In this document: positions 36,201-44,320 of the stretch, piece after piece | Layout: each line of letters begins with the position of its first letter | How positions within the stretch are numbered: the first letter of the stretch is position 1 | Origin: Prevotella sp. MGM1 | GTDB lineage: Bacteria; Bacteroidota; Bacteroidia; Bacteroidales; Bacteroidaceae | Assembly: GCF_002933775.1 (NCBI RefSeq) | Contig: NZ_BEWV01000204.1 | Coordinates: 26,284-90,283 of the forward strand | DNA: 64,000 nucleotides | Direction: 5' to 3' | Position numbers and translations under genes: made by a program | Notes under the pieces: model-generated | Database searches by the model: none | The model's input: only the letters and a program-made list of their open reading frames with translations | What the model was told of the DNA's origin: nothing

Positions 36201-36885
36201 GAGTAGAAACAAGCACCTCAGACCGAGGCGTGCCCTGACGAGACACCTGCGGCAACGTTACTTTCAGCACGGCATAGACATGGAAATCCTGTTGAATCAT
36301 AGATGGATGAAAATGCCATGAAGACTGTTTATTTGGAGACTCGAAGCCATAATGCTCAATGCCATTGTGGTCGAGCCATGTGGTACATCCGAGTGCCGCG
36401 AGGTCCTGTGGGGTGAAGTCCGTCTTAGGCTCAAAAGAAAGCACCGACTGCGGGCGCTGAGCCATAATACGGTAGTCACGCTGGAGAAGTTCAGGCCACT
36501 TCTCAGTTATCTCCTCCATGGTATGCCCGGCCCGGATTGCCAGTTCGAGACAGGCGCGACGCAAATCCTCCCCCACGCAGATGAACGTAGAAGGAGAAAC
36601 ATCATCCCTTTTCCACCAATAACCATAGCCATTGATAGCTGCAAACAGTTCTATTGCCCCGAATCCGGCACGAGAAGACCTGGTACACCGCCAATACTCC
36701 ACCGGCCTGCCATATAGTCCTCCCCTCCGCTGCTTGTAGATGATAAAATGCGGCGTGCCGTTCTGCATCTTACAGAACGGACACCAACAAGCCACCTGTC
36801 CCTCCTCCGTCTGTTGGTCTGAAGGATTGACAAGCAACGTAAGCGGGAGAGCCGCCAGTTCATCTATAAGAGGGTCGTAAATCAT
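33250..36885 (-). CDS. Replicative primase-helicase (zinc finger, Toprim-like, SF3 helicase)
   Basis: 1,211 aa. Residues 28-60 have zinc-ligand Cys (VACWCPFCKMQNGTPHFIIY then WRC). ARNIIFCATAPDAIATYYHL near 350 looks like a Toprim-type core. A D5/SF3 ATPase follows, with Walker A GGSGKSTF near 805, Walker B HRIVHWEDVDQ and sensor HVVTSNYPL. The C-terminus PSQEDLPF copies the SSB tail of the preceding protein. Expected to unwind the fork and prime synthesis. Confidence 0.85.
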   Translation of the reverse strand: MIYDPLIDELAALPLTLLVNPSDQQTEEGQVACWCPFCKMQNGTPHFIIYKQRRGGLYGRPVEYWRCTRSSRAGFGAIELFAAINGYGYWWKRDDVSPSTFICVGEDLRRACLELAIRAGHTMEEITEKWPELLQRDYRIMAQRPQSVLSFEPKTDFTPQDLAALGCTTWLDHNGIEHYGFESPNKQSSWHFHPSMIQQDFHVYAVLKVTLPQVSRQGTPRSEVLVSTPWSPIFICLADDEREDCGCVFFPANDHLTPMVFSNTDEHSSSKVSRWLAGDKMFKRAVELRTSDNTGVFDAIQETDASEVYEHSRTIWMEDVNERGTLKAEQKEEKIKEKDIKARNIIFCATAPDAIATYYHLKALRHTYPSQFGSRWFHVCFPYGDVPFSSVHYNKMYRFADNLYTLFPSSNKQRLHARDISCRYRSIMRAELPGTVSDRAHLFFPRLYCNPVSSVRDFFLSYRMLPREGSQYDYDINRLFSACITSALCSDPFERKEKRDRNGIVKEVFYTINPATLWEFMASAGYARDVRTDEPDKIGRYIHIDGPFADELDAASMVQATIEKLKEYARQVNDERSTPDEYEKMVQAVLRANKEINEKTIASLPAVKLNYTDGYGRHVEHFFYDNGALRITEKEISMCTYDSIDFNVDRAALLHWNMTPIRNLPFDISENPAYRKRKDDIQRKRTQKDDLGKPLYTLQQLAQEENELALWAQSHRWIVDWKGKKEAELWPTLRVLRGFANEEWEHEQELLHDGREFSSEEQMELDCRFANLVFCLGRMLWRYRDSKSNCISYLIENVVTAANRAEGGSGKSTFVRIFAGCAAHILNVNGRDLISNKEFSSNLAEYQHHKHRIVHWEDVDQTLDFGKLYNLTTGDFSVRYMYKDRITIPLSEGPGHVVTSNYPLHDLDDSTMRRVCLGGFSHRFCGQNIMKNKAARYISDIMPDFNAVSPDKLSASSRNQIAMICALSVQFVMRYDEKVDAQKKYMEQRTLTQSLGEAFLRFARVFFEREVYGIPIDLDSMLEEYKSDFAEASKNKTDSFSPKAFKRRVLDYCETAGILMNPPQLFKRADGKTLKKAVETNYFAHQAWCTRRYFVGREWEDDTTIHPKQIRELQRTEHAVYFYRQGKDSIPENNDELMKVYTHFLSLPDPTPIVDDEGNVVSLSLEEQERWRNYLDSRQRKRALISAPASPVSGNPAPGNPVDPSQEDLPF

Positions 36886-36895
36886 TTCATAAGGA

Positions 36896-37543
36896 CTAAC
36901 TTATATAAGACAAGCAAGTGTTTACGTTCCACGATGTACGCAAGGCATCGTAAAACGCATTATGCGGTTGTCCGTCAGCAACAGCCTCTTGTGGCAAAGG
37001 TGGAAGACACTCATACAACTTCTCTGTATCAGCCGGAACAGAAGCATACCCGTTATTTATAGCCACCAGTTCAAGAATAAAAGAACGAGCATCGCGGAAA
37101 TCCTGATGAGAGACAGGTAAAGGTATGTCATATTTGTTGCACACATGACGCAAGATGGCGATGTCGAAGTCAGCACCCTGTGCCCAAAGTGAAACCGTTT
37201 CGGCCTTTGTCAGTCCCTTGATGTCGGCAATCCATACGCAAAACTCACGGAACACCTCGTCGATAGGGTAACAATCACCATCCGCCAAGTTGTCACGCAA
37301 TTCCTTTTGTTGCCCAGACCACCACTGTATCGTATTCCTGTCAAAGTCAAATCCATCCATCACGCAAGAACGAAGATCCACCTTTGACTCAAACGTAGGC
37401 AACTCGTCTGGAAACAAATCCGTGAGAGTCTTGGAACCACGCACCCAAGGCAATGCAGCAATCTGTATGACCGCAGCATGGGGATCGAGAGAACACGTTT
37501 CGAGGTCAAATGTTATATCTATGTGTGTCAATTTCATTGTCAT
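36896..37543 (-). CDS. DEDD-family 3'-5' exonuclease
   Basis: 215 aa. DITFDLETCSLDPHAAVIQI gives the D-x-E of exonuclease motif I; WAQGADFDIAILRH corresponds to motif II; HNAFYDALRTSWNV near the end is the HxxxxD of motif III (DEDDh). Likely proofreading or RNA/DNA trimming beside the primase-helicase. Confidence 0.85.
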   Translation of the reverse strand: MTMKLTHIDITFDLETCSLDPHAAVIQIAALPWVRGSKTLTDLFPDELPTFESKVDLRSCVMDGFDFDRNTIQWWSGQQKELRDNLADGDCYPIDEVFREFCVWIADIKGLTKAETVSLWAQGADFDIAILRHVCNKYDIPLPVSHQDFRDARSFILELVAINNGYASVPADTEKLYECLPPLPQEAVADGQPHNAFYDALRTSWNVNTCLSYIS

Positions 37544-37929
37544 TATATATTTAGGAATTTATTTATAGTGAACCAAGTCACCGTGCAAGGATGCAGCCTA
37601 TGCAGTGTGGCCTCAATCAGCAGCGTCATATCCTTAAGAGAGCAAAAATGATAGTTAGGCCGAATCATAGACACCGCTATGCGCCAGAAGCCTTTACCAT
37701 TCCTACGTATGCAGTCATGTTCTATAAGTACCTCTGCTCCAGCAGCAATCCCATAACCGCGACCCACCAAAAAGCGGAATGTGTCAATAACAAGTTGCTT
37801 GTATGCCCCACGAAAGACAAAGACCAACTCATCATCGTTATCCCCACGGTAGTCTATGGTGGCCGCAATGGAAAGGCAAATGCGACGGTCTTTCGGTGGA
37901 CGGCCTCTATGATACAGCTTTCTTTTCAT
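37543..37929 (-). CDS. Hypothetical protein (128 aa)
   Basis: A basic start (MKRKLYHRGRPPKDRR) and an alpha/beta body with no recognised family. Its ATG overlaps the stop of the upstream gene and its stop touches the exonuclease start, so it is translationally coupled in the replication operon. Confidence 0.6.
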   Translation of the reverse strand: MKRKLYHRGRPPKDRRICLSIAATIDYRGDNDDELVFVFRGAYKQLVIDTFRFLVGRGYGIAAGAEVLIEHDCIRRNGKGFWRIAVSMIRPNYHFCSLKDMTLLIEATLHRLHPCTVTWFTINKFLNI

Positions 37930-38417
37930 GCGTTCTCAATTTGCCCCCCCCGGTCAATACACGAGACTTCTCGCTCAAACTCCTCCATAATGGCATAGAT
38001 ACCTACACGCTCAAAGTCCTCCCAATCATCCATCGAAAAGCGTTTAAGCGACGTAGTTATACTCATGCCCAATTCAGAGATATAGGCATGGAAAATCTTT
38101 TTCAATCCATAAGAGCGACCGAGCAGCCGGTAAAACTCCCCATTGACCGCATCAATTCCAGCTATCACCTTCTCAATATCCTCCGGCTCATGCTCCGGAA
38201 AAAGCTCTTTCACGTGAGTGCGGATAAAGTCATGTTTGATTGCCGTAATGCCCATCAGTTCCCACCGGAAAAAACCCTTCTCGAAAAATCGGTCATAGGA
38301 AAAACCCTGTTTAGCCCCATGACGTGCCATGACTTCCCACAGAAAGACCTTCTGATTAGGAGTCAGATCATCGCAGTTCAGATGTGTACGTGGTTGTGAT
38401 AATTTGTCTGCTATCAT
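37926..38417 (-). CDS. Hypothetical protein, first gene of early operon (163 aa)
   Basis: A helical protein beginning MIADKLSQPRTHLNCDDLTP, first after the operator-containing promoter at 38.45 kb. Its last codons cross a G8 tract (37951-37944) as DRGGQIENA. The frame is intact, but one G more or fewer would replace the last five residues and change overlap with the next start. Function unknown. Confidence 0.65.
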   Translation of the reverse strand: MIADKLSQPRTHLNCDDLTPNQKVFLWEVMARHGAKQGFSYDRFFEKGFFRWELMGITAIKHDFIRTHVKELFPEHEPEDIEKVIAGIDAVNGEFYRLLGRSYGLKKIFHAYISELGMSITTSLKRFSMDDWEDFERVGIYAIMEEFEREVSCIDRGGQIENA

Positions 38418-38451
38418 ATTGTAATCTGAGCGAGTTTTCGTAATTTTGCGG

Positions 38452-38545
38452 CAAAGATAAGTATTTTATTTTGTAAAACAAAGGTTTTAATCGGATTTTC
38501 TATCAAAATTAACATCAAATCTTTGTTTTAGTCGGAAATAAACTT
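38452..38545. promoter_or_regulatory. Divergent control region with operator copies
   Basis: Minus strand: TTTG (38482-38479), 19 nt, TATCTTTG (38459-38452) for the replication operon, with AAAATCCGATTAAAACC immediately upstream. Plus strand: TTTG near 38524, 19 nt, then TATTCTTA for the regulator gene; its spacer begins TTTTAGTCGG, a degenerate copy of the same element. This arrangement suits a lysis-lysogeny switch with an autoregulated repressor. Confidence 0.6.
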
Positions 38546-38609
38546 ATTCTTAATAGAAATAACAAGGCAGAAATATAATGGTTCAAATCAATCCACGCAA
38601 CACGAATCA

Positions 38610-39383
38610 ATGTTAAATAAGTATAAAAATAAAATGGATTACTCTTACAATTACGGTTTTCTCCGTGAGTTCATGGAGAGTCACAAACTACAAAAGAGGG
38701 ACTTACTTGAAGCCCTCGGATGCAGCGACTATGTGTCGCTAAACAAATGGCTGGACGGCAAAGTGCCAGTGCATGTAACCGCCATGCTCAGGTTCTGCAA
38801 CTACTACAACATCCCCATGGACGGCTTCTTCTATGACGGAGACAGCATACCCTGCATCCGGCCCTCGCTTCCTACGGCAGACAGCCAAACACTACCTACG
38901 GATGGTTACGGCATTAAAGAGGGACGAGGGAGAGGAATTGTAGAGACCCGTGTGGGAGCGCGTAAAATCACCTCACCCAACCAAGCCAAAGCGGTAGCAG
39001 AAGGGCTGGAACGTCAGAACGACCAACAACGGTTACGGGATGAGTTGTTGATACAGCAAAAAGAGATGGAAGAAAAAGACGGTGAAGCAGAAGACACGAG
39101 CATCTCCTACCCCACTTCTACGAATAGCACCAGTGTGACCGAGCACATCCTGCGCCTGCAGTTGGAACACGCAAACGATATGCGTAGGATAGAGAGTGAG
39201 CACCACGACCGCGAAGATCGCATCAGGAGAGACTGCCAGGCAAACTTCGATGCAGAAAGAAATCGACTGATGGACATCATAGAGCGACAAAACAGCGAGC
39301 TATCGAGTCTCTATGCACAGATGCGGAAAGGTGGAGCCAGATATGACTACGTGAGAGAAAGCGGTGAAGAGAACGAAGATTAG
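38610..39383 (+). CDS. HTH transcriptional regulator with coiled-coil C-terminus
   Basis: 257 aa; translation may instead start at the ATG at 38634 (MDYSYNYGFLREF). LREFMESHKLQKRDLLEALG and VSLNKWLDGKVPVHVTAMLR form a XRE-type helix-turn-helix, followed by CNYYNIPMDGFFYDG. A linker then leads to a long charged coiled coil (residues 170-240) likely used for oligomerisation. It is the only gene read rightward here, facing the early operon across shared operator-like sites, so it is the probable phage repressor. Confidence 0.8.
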   Translation: MLNKYKNKMDYSYNYGFLREFMESHKLQKRDLLEALGCSDYVSLNKWLDGKVPVHVTAMLRFCNYYNIPMDGFFYDGDSIPCIRPSLPTADSQTLPTDGYGIKEGRGRGIVETRVGARKITSPNQAKAVAEGLERQNDQQRLRDELLIQQKEMEEKDGEAEDTSISYPTSTNSTSVTEHILRLQLEHANDMRRIESEHHDREDRIRRDCQANFDAERNRLMDIIERQNSELSSLYAQMRKGGARYDYVRESGEENED

Positions 39384-40198
39384 TTCTCTTTCCCGCCGCT
39401 CTCAATCTGCGCAAAGCGTTTGCGATAATTGAACTCAGCCATATTCGTAGCCTGTAATTCATCGGCCTTGCACGGCACACGGCTACGGATATAGAAATTA
39501 TCACCCTGCAAAAAGAATATAGGCGTTTCCACAGAAAGTTGGGACGCCTTTTTTGCATCATCCGGAACATCGAGCTGCATATCAAGCAACAGGAATAGTT
39601 CCTGGGCATCCACCACTGGCAAACGTTGCCGTTCTTTCTCGGCACGGATCGCCTTCCGAAGGCTTTGCGGAACACGCTTTGCGTTCACCACCACCTCTTC
39701 GCCAAAGTATTCAAGATATGGTATAAAAAATTTCCCAGACAGGAGTTCATCAATAAGACACGCATCCTTCTCCTTATCCTTTATCAATACACAGCCTGCA
39801 ACCGCAGCCCACTCTTTCATTGACTTTTTGCCACGCACCAAAGTCCACGGAAAACGCGCAGGCAAATACGTTCGATTCCATGTATCATACGGCGTGAAGT
39901 TTTCACCATCCACCACCAAAAAGTCAGAGCGCACCATACAATTAGGTTCATATTCGTCTATGCCATCCGGTGTGGTGATGCGTTTACGCCATACAGCAGG
40001 GTCAGGAGCCTTATCAAACTCCAGAAAGTCCACACCACCAGCGAAGAACTGAGACGGTTGGACATAAGAAGACGCAGCGAACTTTTTAGCATAGTTCTCA
40101 GCCCGTTCATCCGCCCGTAGCGCCTTTTTGAAAAACGAGCAAAGGCGTCGGCCCACGACGGAAGTCTTTTTGCATACATAATAATACATTTCAGCCAT
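39380..40198 (-). CDS. Hypothetical protein convergent with the regulator (272 aa)
   Basis: A soluble alpha/beta protein (SQFFAGGVDFLEFDKAPDPA, FLVVDGENFTPYDTWNRTYL) with no recognised family. Its stop overlaps the regulator stop by 4 nt on the other strand. It starts at a divergent intergenic region shared with the plus-strand accessory operon. A role in lysogeny control is possible by position only. Confidence 0.6.
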   Translation of the reverse strand: MAEMYYYVCKKTSVVGRRLCSFFKKALRADERAENYAKKFAASSYVQPSQFFAGGVDFLEFDKAPDPAVWRKRITTPDGIDEYEPNCMVRSDFLVVDGENFTPYDTWNRTYLPARFPWTLVRGKKSMKEWAAVAGCVLIKDKEKDACLIDELLSGKFFIPYLEYFGEEVVVNAKRVPQSLRKAIRAEKERQRLPVVDAQELFLLLDMQLDVPDDAKKASQLSVETPIFFLQGDNFYIRSRVPCKADELQATNMAEFNYRKRFAQIESGGKEN

Positions 40199-40276
40199 GA
40201 TGTAAGAGTTTTAATTTTGTCATTCAGGTACAAAATTAAAATAATTCATTTATTTGTGCAAGTAAATAGAAATTTA

Positions 40277-40308
40277 TTTGTGATATTTTTTACTTATTAC
40301 TACCTTTG
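40277..40308 (+). promoter_or_regulatory. Promoter of the plus-strand accessory operon
   Basis: TTTG (40277-40280), a 20 nt spacer, then TACCTTTG followed by C (40301-40308), about 24 nt before the first ATG. A close match to the Bacteroidetes housekeeping consensus, without the operator element seen elsewhere. Confidence 0.75.
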
Positions 40309-40331
40309 CATCATGTTTTTAATCAGTTTAT

Positions 40332-40655
40332 ATGACAAAGAAGAAAGATCCATTAGAAGGTGCATCGGAACAGGGAACTGTTTTATCCGATTTCGTCATT
40401 GAGCAAAAGATTACCGCCTTCGAGGAAGCATACCACCCTTGCGAGAATGAGAAACTGGCGAGCAAATGGTTTGACGAAACGAAGTTGCGCACTTTTTTCA
40501 AGGCTTATCCCTGTTCGCTGGGCGACCCACTGACCCTCTACCTGGACAGACTGCAGGACAAGGGGTTCAGAATGAAAGTGGGAGCCATGGAAGAACCTGT
40601 CATATTCGTGACTGAGCGTGTGACAGAAAGCACTGGATTGCTGGAGAAACTATAA
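40332..40655 (+). CDS. Hypothetical protein (107 aa)
   Basis: First gene of the plus-strand operon. An acidic-basic helical protein (LASKWFDETKLRTFFKAYPC), ending TGLLEKL. No family recognised. Confidence 0.6.
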   Translation: MTKKKDPLEGASEQGTVLSDFVIEQKITAFEEAYHPCENEKLASKWFDETKLRTFFKAYPCSLGDPLTLYLDRLQDKGFRMKVGAMEEPVIFVTERVTESTGLLEKL

Positions 40656-40666
40656 CACCAGATTAT

Positions 40667-41131
40667 ATGAGACCAAAAGAAAAACGGACAAAGAAACTTA
40701 CCCTACGAGACATACACGTAGGCGACTGGGTACAGGTGTGGAGTCCTATCCCAGAAAGATATTCTCCACCCATGAAGATTACAGCCATCCACGATGACGG
40801 TACGATATACCTTACCATCGATGACGAATGCTGTTGCGATCCGTGGGAAGAGGATATAAAAAACATAGATGCCCTTCCAATAACAATAGATCTACTCAAA
40901 GGATTCGGCTTTCAAGTTGAAGAAAAAAACTACACAATACATTATAAAGATTATTGCATCGGCTGTATCAGTGACCCAAAGTCCAAGTATGCCAAACCAA
41001 ACTTTTATATATACGGATGCCACTGCAGGCACATGCACGAATTGACGGACACCCTATATAAAAAAATTGACAATATCAGATTAGAATGGAACGGCATGGA
41101 CAAAACAAAGGAAGAACATGAAACGGTATAA
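40667..41131 (+). CDS. Hypothetical protein (154 aa)
   Basis: KLTLRDIHVGDWVQVWSPIP, then a small beta domain and a Cys/His cluster near the end (CIGCISDPKS, YGCHCRHMHEL). The first half resembles small phage proteins with an SH3-like start. Function unknown. Confidence 0.6.
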   Translation: MRPKEKRTKKLTLRDIHVGDWVQVWSPIPERYSPPMKITAIHDDGTIYLTIDDECCCDPWEEDIKNIDALPITIDLLKGFGFQVEEKNYTIHYKDYCIGCISDPKSKYAKPNFYIYGCHCRHMHELTDTLYKKIDNIRLEWNGMDKTKEEHETV

Positions 41132-41330
41132 TAAATACAGAGGGAATCAAAGGAAGAAAACACGGCGGAGTATTGGGAATCTGGAATGGAAAATGAACCC
41201 CAAGAAACACATAGCGATATATAACAGACTGTATCATGCCGCTGAATGGTTTGCACAAGCCATAAGCGAATGCACTGGGAAAGATATTGATCCGAAGACC
41301 ATCCTCCGGCAGTCCGGGTACAAAATATAA
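41118..41330 (+). CDS. Small basic hypothetical protein (70 aa)
   Basis: Strongly basic N-terminus (MKRYNKYRGNQRKKTRRSIG), then a helix AIYNRLYHAAEWFAQAISE. Possibly nucleic-acid binding. It overlaps the previous gene by 14 nt. Confidence 0.55.
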   Translation: MKRYNKYRGNQRKKTRRSIGNLEWKMNPKKHIAIYNRLYHAAEWFAQAISECTGKDIDPKTILRQSGYKI

Positions 41331-41342
41331 CATCAGAAAGAA

Positions 41343-41531
41343 ATGAGTTACGACATCACCATGTGCCGCTGCGCTTGCAGCAAAGCAAAAAAGTGCCATA
41401 GATGGCAAATGTTCAGACGATACATAAAAGACAAAAATCCAAATAAGCCGAGATACATATCCATGCACACGGCTGCTAATGGTCAGATAGACGATAATTG
41501 TTCAATATACTGGGAAGAAAAGAAAAACTAA
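41343..41531 (+). CDS. Small Cys-rich hypothetical protein (62 aa)
   Basis: MSYDITMCRCACSKAKKCHR places four Cys and a His in 14 residues, suggesting metal binding. Its stop lies directly against the ATG of the gene disrupted by the insertion sequence. Confidence 0.55.
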   Translation: MSYDITMCRCACSKAKKCHRWQMFRRYIKDKNPNKPRYISMHTAANGQIDDNCSIYWEEKKN

Positions 41532-41547
41532 ATGGCACAGAAAGATT

Positions 41548-42575
41548 ACCTGTTGGCGGAATTAATTTAGTGCATACTTAATTCTGCCAATGGGCTTGTC
41601 GTTAATGAAGTTTACGTATTGCAGAATGGTAAGTGCACTAATTTTGCCAATGATCCTGGCAAACAAACCATTCGTTATTTTCGCATAGTTCCTGATGACC
41701 AAGAACTGGTCTGTAAGTTGTGAGAATATTGTCTCAATCCTCTTTCTTGCCTTTGCAAACGGAATGAATGTCGGTTTCCAATCCTTTTGGTTGAGCCGAT
41801 ACGGACACTCCAGTCTTATGTGTGCGGTTTCGAACAAGTCAAGCTGTACGTCAGCTCCAATATACCCTTTGTCACCATAGATGCTACAGTCGTGATAAGT
41901 ATGTTTTACATCCTTCATATAATGGAGGTCCGCCACACTTGCCTTTGACAGATCATAGGAATGGATAACTCCACTTAACCCACAGAGAGCGTGTAACTTA
42001 TAACCAAAATAATACGTGTTCTGCGAAGCACAGAAGCCGAAGTCGGGAGCTTGCGAGAAATTGCCGGTACGTCCCATCTTGCAACGTTTTCCTCTTGCAA
42101 CCCTACAGACCTCTATCGGCTTGGAGTCAACAAAGAATTGTTCCTCTCCGCCATCCATTTCCATGGCAATCCGCTTGCGCAGTTCCTCACACAGGCCTGC
42201 CGTTTTCTTCCTGCGGTCATTGAACTGTCTCCTTGATATGAGATTAGGAATGTTGTCCTTGTACTCTTGCAATTTATAGTCGAACAACCACTTCTCACTA
42301 TCAATGCTCTCGGTCTCTGCCGTCAAGGATAGCGCCACCACTTCCAAATCCGAAAACTTGGGAACAGGACCACGACGTGGAACATTACCCGATTCATTGA
42401 CGAGATTTTCAGAGAATTGCTTGCATATCTCGAGTATTTTGACGAATTTTGTATAAAGGTTGTACATACGATGGTTTGGACTTAATGTTTTGAACACCAC
42501 TAGGTTACTAAAAATCAGCGATATGTGCAACTTTTTACTCATATTTATCAACTTAAATTAATTCCGCCAACGGGT
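41548..42575. mobile_element. IS982-family insertion sequence
   Basis: About 1,028 bp. The ends are inverted repeats ACC(T/C)GTTGGCGGAATTA with one mismatch, continuing for 20 or more bp. The element is flanked by direct repeats AAAGATT (41541-41547 and 42576-42582), a target duplication. It carries one transposase gene on the minus strand. The intact ends, target duplication and gene indicate a recent, probably active insertion. Confidence 0.9.
41562..42542 (-). CDS. IS982-family transposase
   Basis: About 326 aa from the ATG at 42542. The DDE domain shows QFFVDSKPIEVCRVARGKRC, YYFGYKLHALCGLSGVIHSY, SIYGDKGYIGADVQ and FAKARKRIETIFSQLTDQF, all characteristic of IS982 members in Bacteroidetes. 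Full length with no visible lesion. Confidence 0.92.
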   Translation of the reverse strand: MSKKLHISLIFSNLVVFKTLSPNHRMYNLYTKFVKILEICKQFSENLVNESGNVPRRGPVPKFSDLEVVALSLTAETESIDSEKWLFDYKLQEYKDNIPNLISRRQFNDRRKKTAGLCEELRKRIAMEMDGGEEQFFVDSKPIEVCRVARGKRCKMGRTGNFSQAPDFGFCASQNTYYFGYKLHALCGLSGVIHSYDLSKASVADLHYMKDVKHTYHDCSIYGDKGYIGADVQLDLFETAHIRLECPYRLNQKDWKPTFIPFAKARKRIETIFSQLTDQFLVIRNYAKITNGLFARIIGKISALTILQYVNFINDKPIGRIKYALN

Positions 42576-42838
42576 AAAGATTATATAAAAATTCGCAGAG
42601 AAGATCTTGTTTTGGTGCAGCGAAAATATAAACTCTCACAAGAAGAGGTTGATCGAGTTCCCATAAACACAACGAAACAAGACATTGCTATCGAAATAGG
42701 TCAATATCTATTTGACCAAGGTTTACTTGCATTCGAGCAAAAAGGAATCGTTCTGACAGCCAGTTTATATGTGGCAAAAAATCCGATGGAAGAAACAAAT
42801 GACACAGAAAGAAATACAATTAAAAAAGGGGGACAACA

Positions 42839-43006
42839 ATGAGAAAGAAAAAGATAACTATTATCATATCATACGATTATGATAACAAACATGTTGTGAG
42901 CAATGATAAGATTTCCTATCGGATTAAGAGCGACTTAATGAAAGGAACCGATCCAAGACATGAGCGTATAGAATCTATCACTGTAGAAGACAATGAATCC
43001 GACTGA
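42839..43006 (+). CDS. Small hypothetical protein (55 aa)
   Basis: ATG overlaps the stop of the disrupted gene. MRKKKITIIISYDYDNKHVV to RIESITVEDNESD: a beta strand-rich short protein with an acidic end. It overlaps the next gene by 14 nt, supporting translation. Confidence 0.5.
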   Translation: MRKKKITIIISYDYDNKHVVSNDKISYRIKSDLMKGTDPRHERIESITVEDNESD

Positions 43007-43328
43007 ACAACAACCAAATGAATTTATTTCCATTAAGATAGACAATGGAAATGTGTCATTACACCGATACAATGACAGACCCGATGATATTATTCTCACA
43101 TCCCTATATGTCAGAAAAAAACGGAAACAAGGTAATGGCACAAAACTGTTGTTACGAGCAGAACAAATAGCTCGCGGTTTACATGCGAAACAAATTTTTC
43201 TACAGGCAAAAAAACACTCATGGCAAAAACAATGGTACAATCGGCGCAAATATGATGATTATGAAGACAATGGTAAATTTATATGGATGAAGAAAGTGTT
43301 GAATGACTCAACATCCGAGCAAGTGTAA
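42993..43328 (+). CDS. GNAT-like acetyltransferase (111 aa)
   Basis: LTSLYVRKKRKQGNGTKLLL corresponds to beta 4 and the acetyl-CoA loop (Q-G-N-G-T) of GNAT enzymes, followed by HAKQIFLQAKKHS and RKYDDYEDNGKFIWMKK. Short but with the full core. Substrate unknown; small phage GNATs may modify proteins or nucleotides. Confidence 0.7.
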   Translation: MNPTEQQPNEFISIKIDNGNVSLHRYNDRPDDIILTSLYVRKKRKQGNGTKLLLRAEQIARGLHAKQIFLQAKKHSWQKQWYNRRKYDDYEDNGKFIWMKKVLNDSTSEQV

Positions 43329-43345
43329 CTTAACTGTATCCATAC

Positions 43346-43930
43346 ATGAAGAAGATAATGTTTAACAATAGATACGGGCTTACGCAAGCCGTATTAAACC
43401 TACTCAAAACAATGACAAGGAGAATAATCTCCGAAAAAGAGTGGGATAAAATACGCAAGTTCAAAGAAGAGTATTACGAACAAACCTTTGACAGATTAGA
43501 GGATAAAGAGTTGATTAAGACTTATTTTGATACCTATCCCGAACGTATGCCTTATCAAGTCGGTGAAGTCGTTGCCATCGCGCAAAAGTATTCTGAAATA
43601 GGGATAGAGCCTTTTCCATTCTGCGAAGCAGGATGGGATAACAAGATGTTTGTACGTGCCGACCTTATGCCCCATCACATCCGTATAACAGACATTAAGG
43701 TAGAGCGGTTGCAAGATATATCGGACGAGGATTGCATCAAGGAGGGGATAGAATGGGACCACAAAGCGCAAAGATTTTATGTGCGGTATGATAGAAAAAC
43801 ACATTCTCGTATGTGGTTTGCATCCACTCCTCGTGAAACCTATTCCGCGCTGATAGATTCCATATCCGGCAAGGGCACATGGAAGAGTAACCCTTGGGTG
43901 TTCACATACAAATTTGAATTAGAGAATTAG
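43346..43930 (+). CDS. ASCH/PUA-like domain protein (194 aa)
   Basis: MFNNRYGLTQAVLNLLKTMT followed by RRI, then MPYQVGEVVAIAQKYSEIG and GTWKSNPWVFTYKFELEN, a pattern shared by phage proteins with an ASCH-type RNA-binding fold. A duplicate of its C-terminus survives at 44332-44388. Confidence 0.65.
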   Translation: MKKIMFNNRYGLTQAVLNLLKTMTRRIISEKEWDKIRKFKEEYYEQTFDRLEDKELIKTYFDTYPERMPYQVGEVVAIAQKYSEIGIEPFPFCEAGWDNKMFVRADLMPHHIRITDIKVERLQDISDEDCIKEGIEWDHKAQRFYVRYDRKTHSRMWFASTPRETYSALIDSISGKGTWKSNPWVFTYKFELEN

Positions 43931-43931
43931 C

Positions 43932-44102
43932 ATGAAGCGGTACAGAATAGTACAAGGAAAAAGTTATAACGGCTGTATTCCAATAACGATATTTTGGGTA
44001 CAGGTCCGATGCGATAAGAGCTTTTCTACAGAGTATGTGAATGTGAAAGGTTTTGAATCATACAGGCGTGCCGAAGAATTGTTGAACTACTTGAATAATT
44101 GA
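43932..44102 (+). CDS. Small hypothetical protein (56 aa)
   Basis: MKRYRIVQGKSYNGCIPITI, then FWVQVRCDKSFSTEYVNVKG and a short helix. A two-layer beta-alpha small protein of unknown function, starting 1 nt after the ASCH-like gene. Confidence 0.55.
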   Translation: MKRYRIVQGKSYNGCIPITIFWVQVRCDKSFSTEYVNVKGFESYRRAEELLNYLNN

Positions 44103-44104
44103 TT

Positions 44105-44296
44105 ATGACAAAAGCCAACTTAACCAACAAGAAGCAATATGAATGTATAGTGGAATGTTTAGATATTGATTTTTCAAATCTTACACCTAAAAAAAGGTAC
44201 ATACCGGGTAAACTATACGAGTTTCAGTACACTCCAGACAAAAGGTATTTCAAACGAGCATCAAAACAAAAGAAACATCCGAATAATGACAAGTGA
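44105..44296 (+). CDS. Small hypothetical protein (63 aa)
   Basis: Starts at the ATG at 44105 (MTKANLTNKKQYECIVECLD), a few nt after the previous stop. Basic C-terminus (RYFKRASKQKKHPNNDK). Function unknown. Confidence 0.5.
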   Translation: MTKANLTNKKQYECIVECLDIDFSNLTPKKRYIPGKLYEFQYTPDKRYFKRASKQKKHPNNDK

Positions 44297-44320
44297 TATA
44301 AACTTATTATATATACAAGG

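Larger units (their letters stand above)
41532..42842 (+). pseudogene. Small gene interrupted by the IS982-family element
   Basis: Codons 1-5 (MAQKD, 41532-41547) lie left of the insertion. Removing the element and one target copy restores MAQKDYIKIRREDLVLVQRK and continues 92 codons to KKGGQQ at 42842. The right part is still open but has lost its own start; a start inside the IS end would give a chimeric N-terminus. Function unknown; a beta-alpha protein with LTASLYVAKNPME near the end. Confidence 0.8.

Noticed and set aside
37543..37929. Internal VLIEHD in this gene as another array member
   Set aside because: The match is internal rather than terminal, there is no G t ract in this gene, and the protein is a full-length different family.
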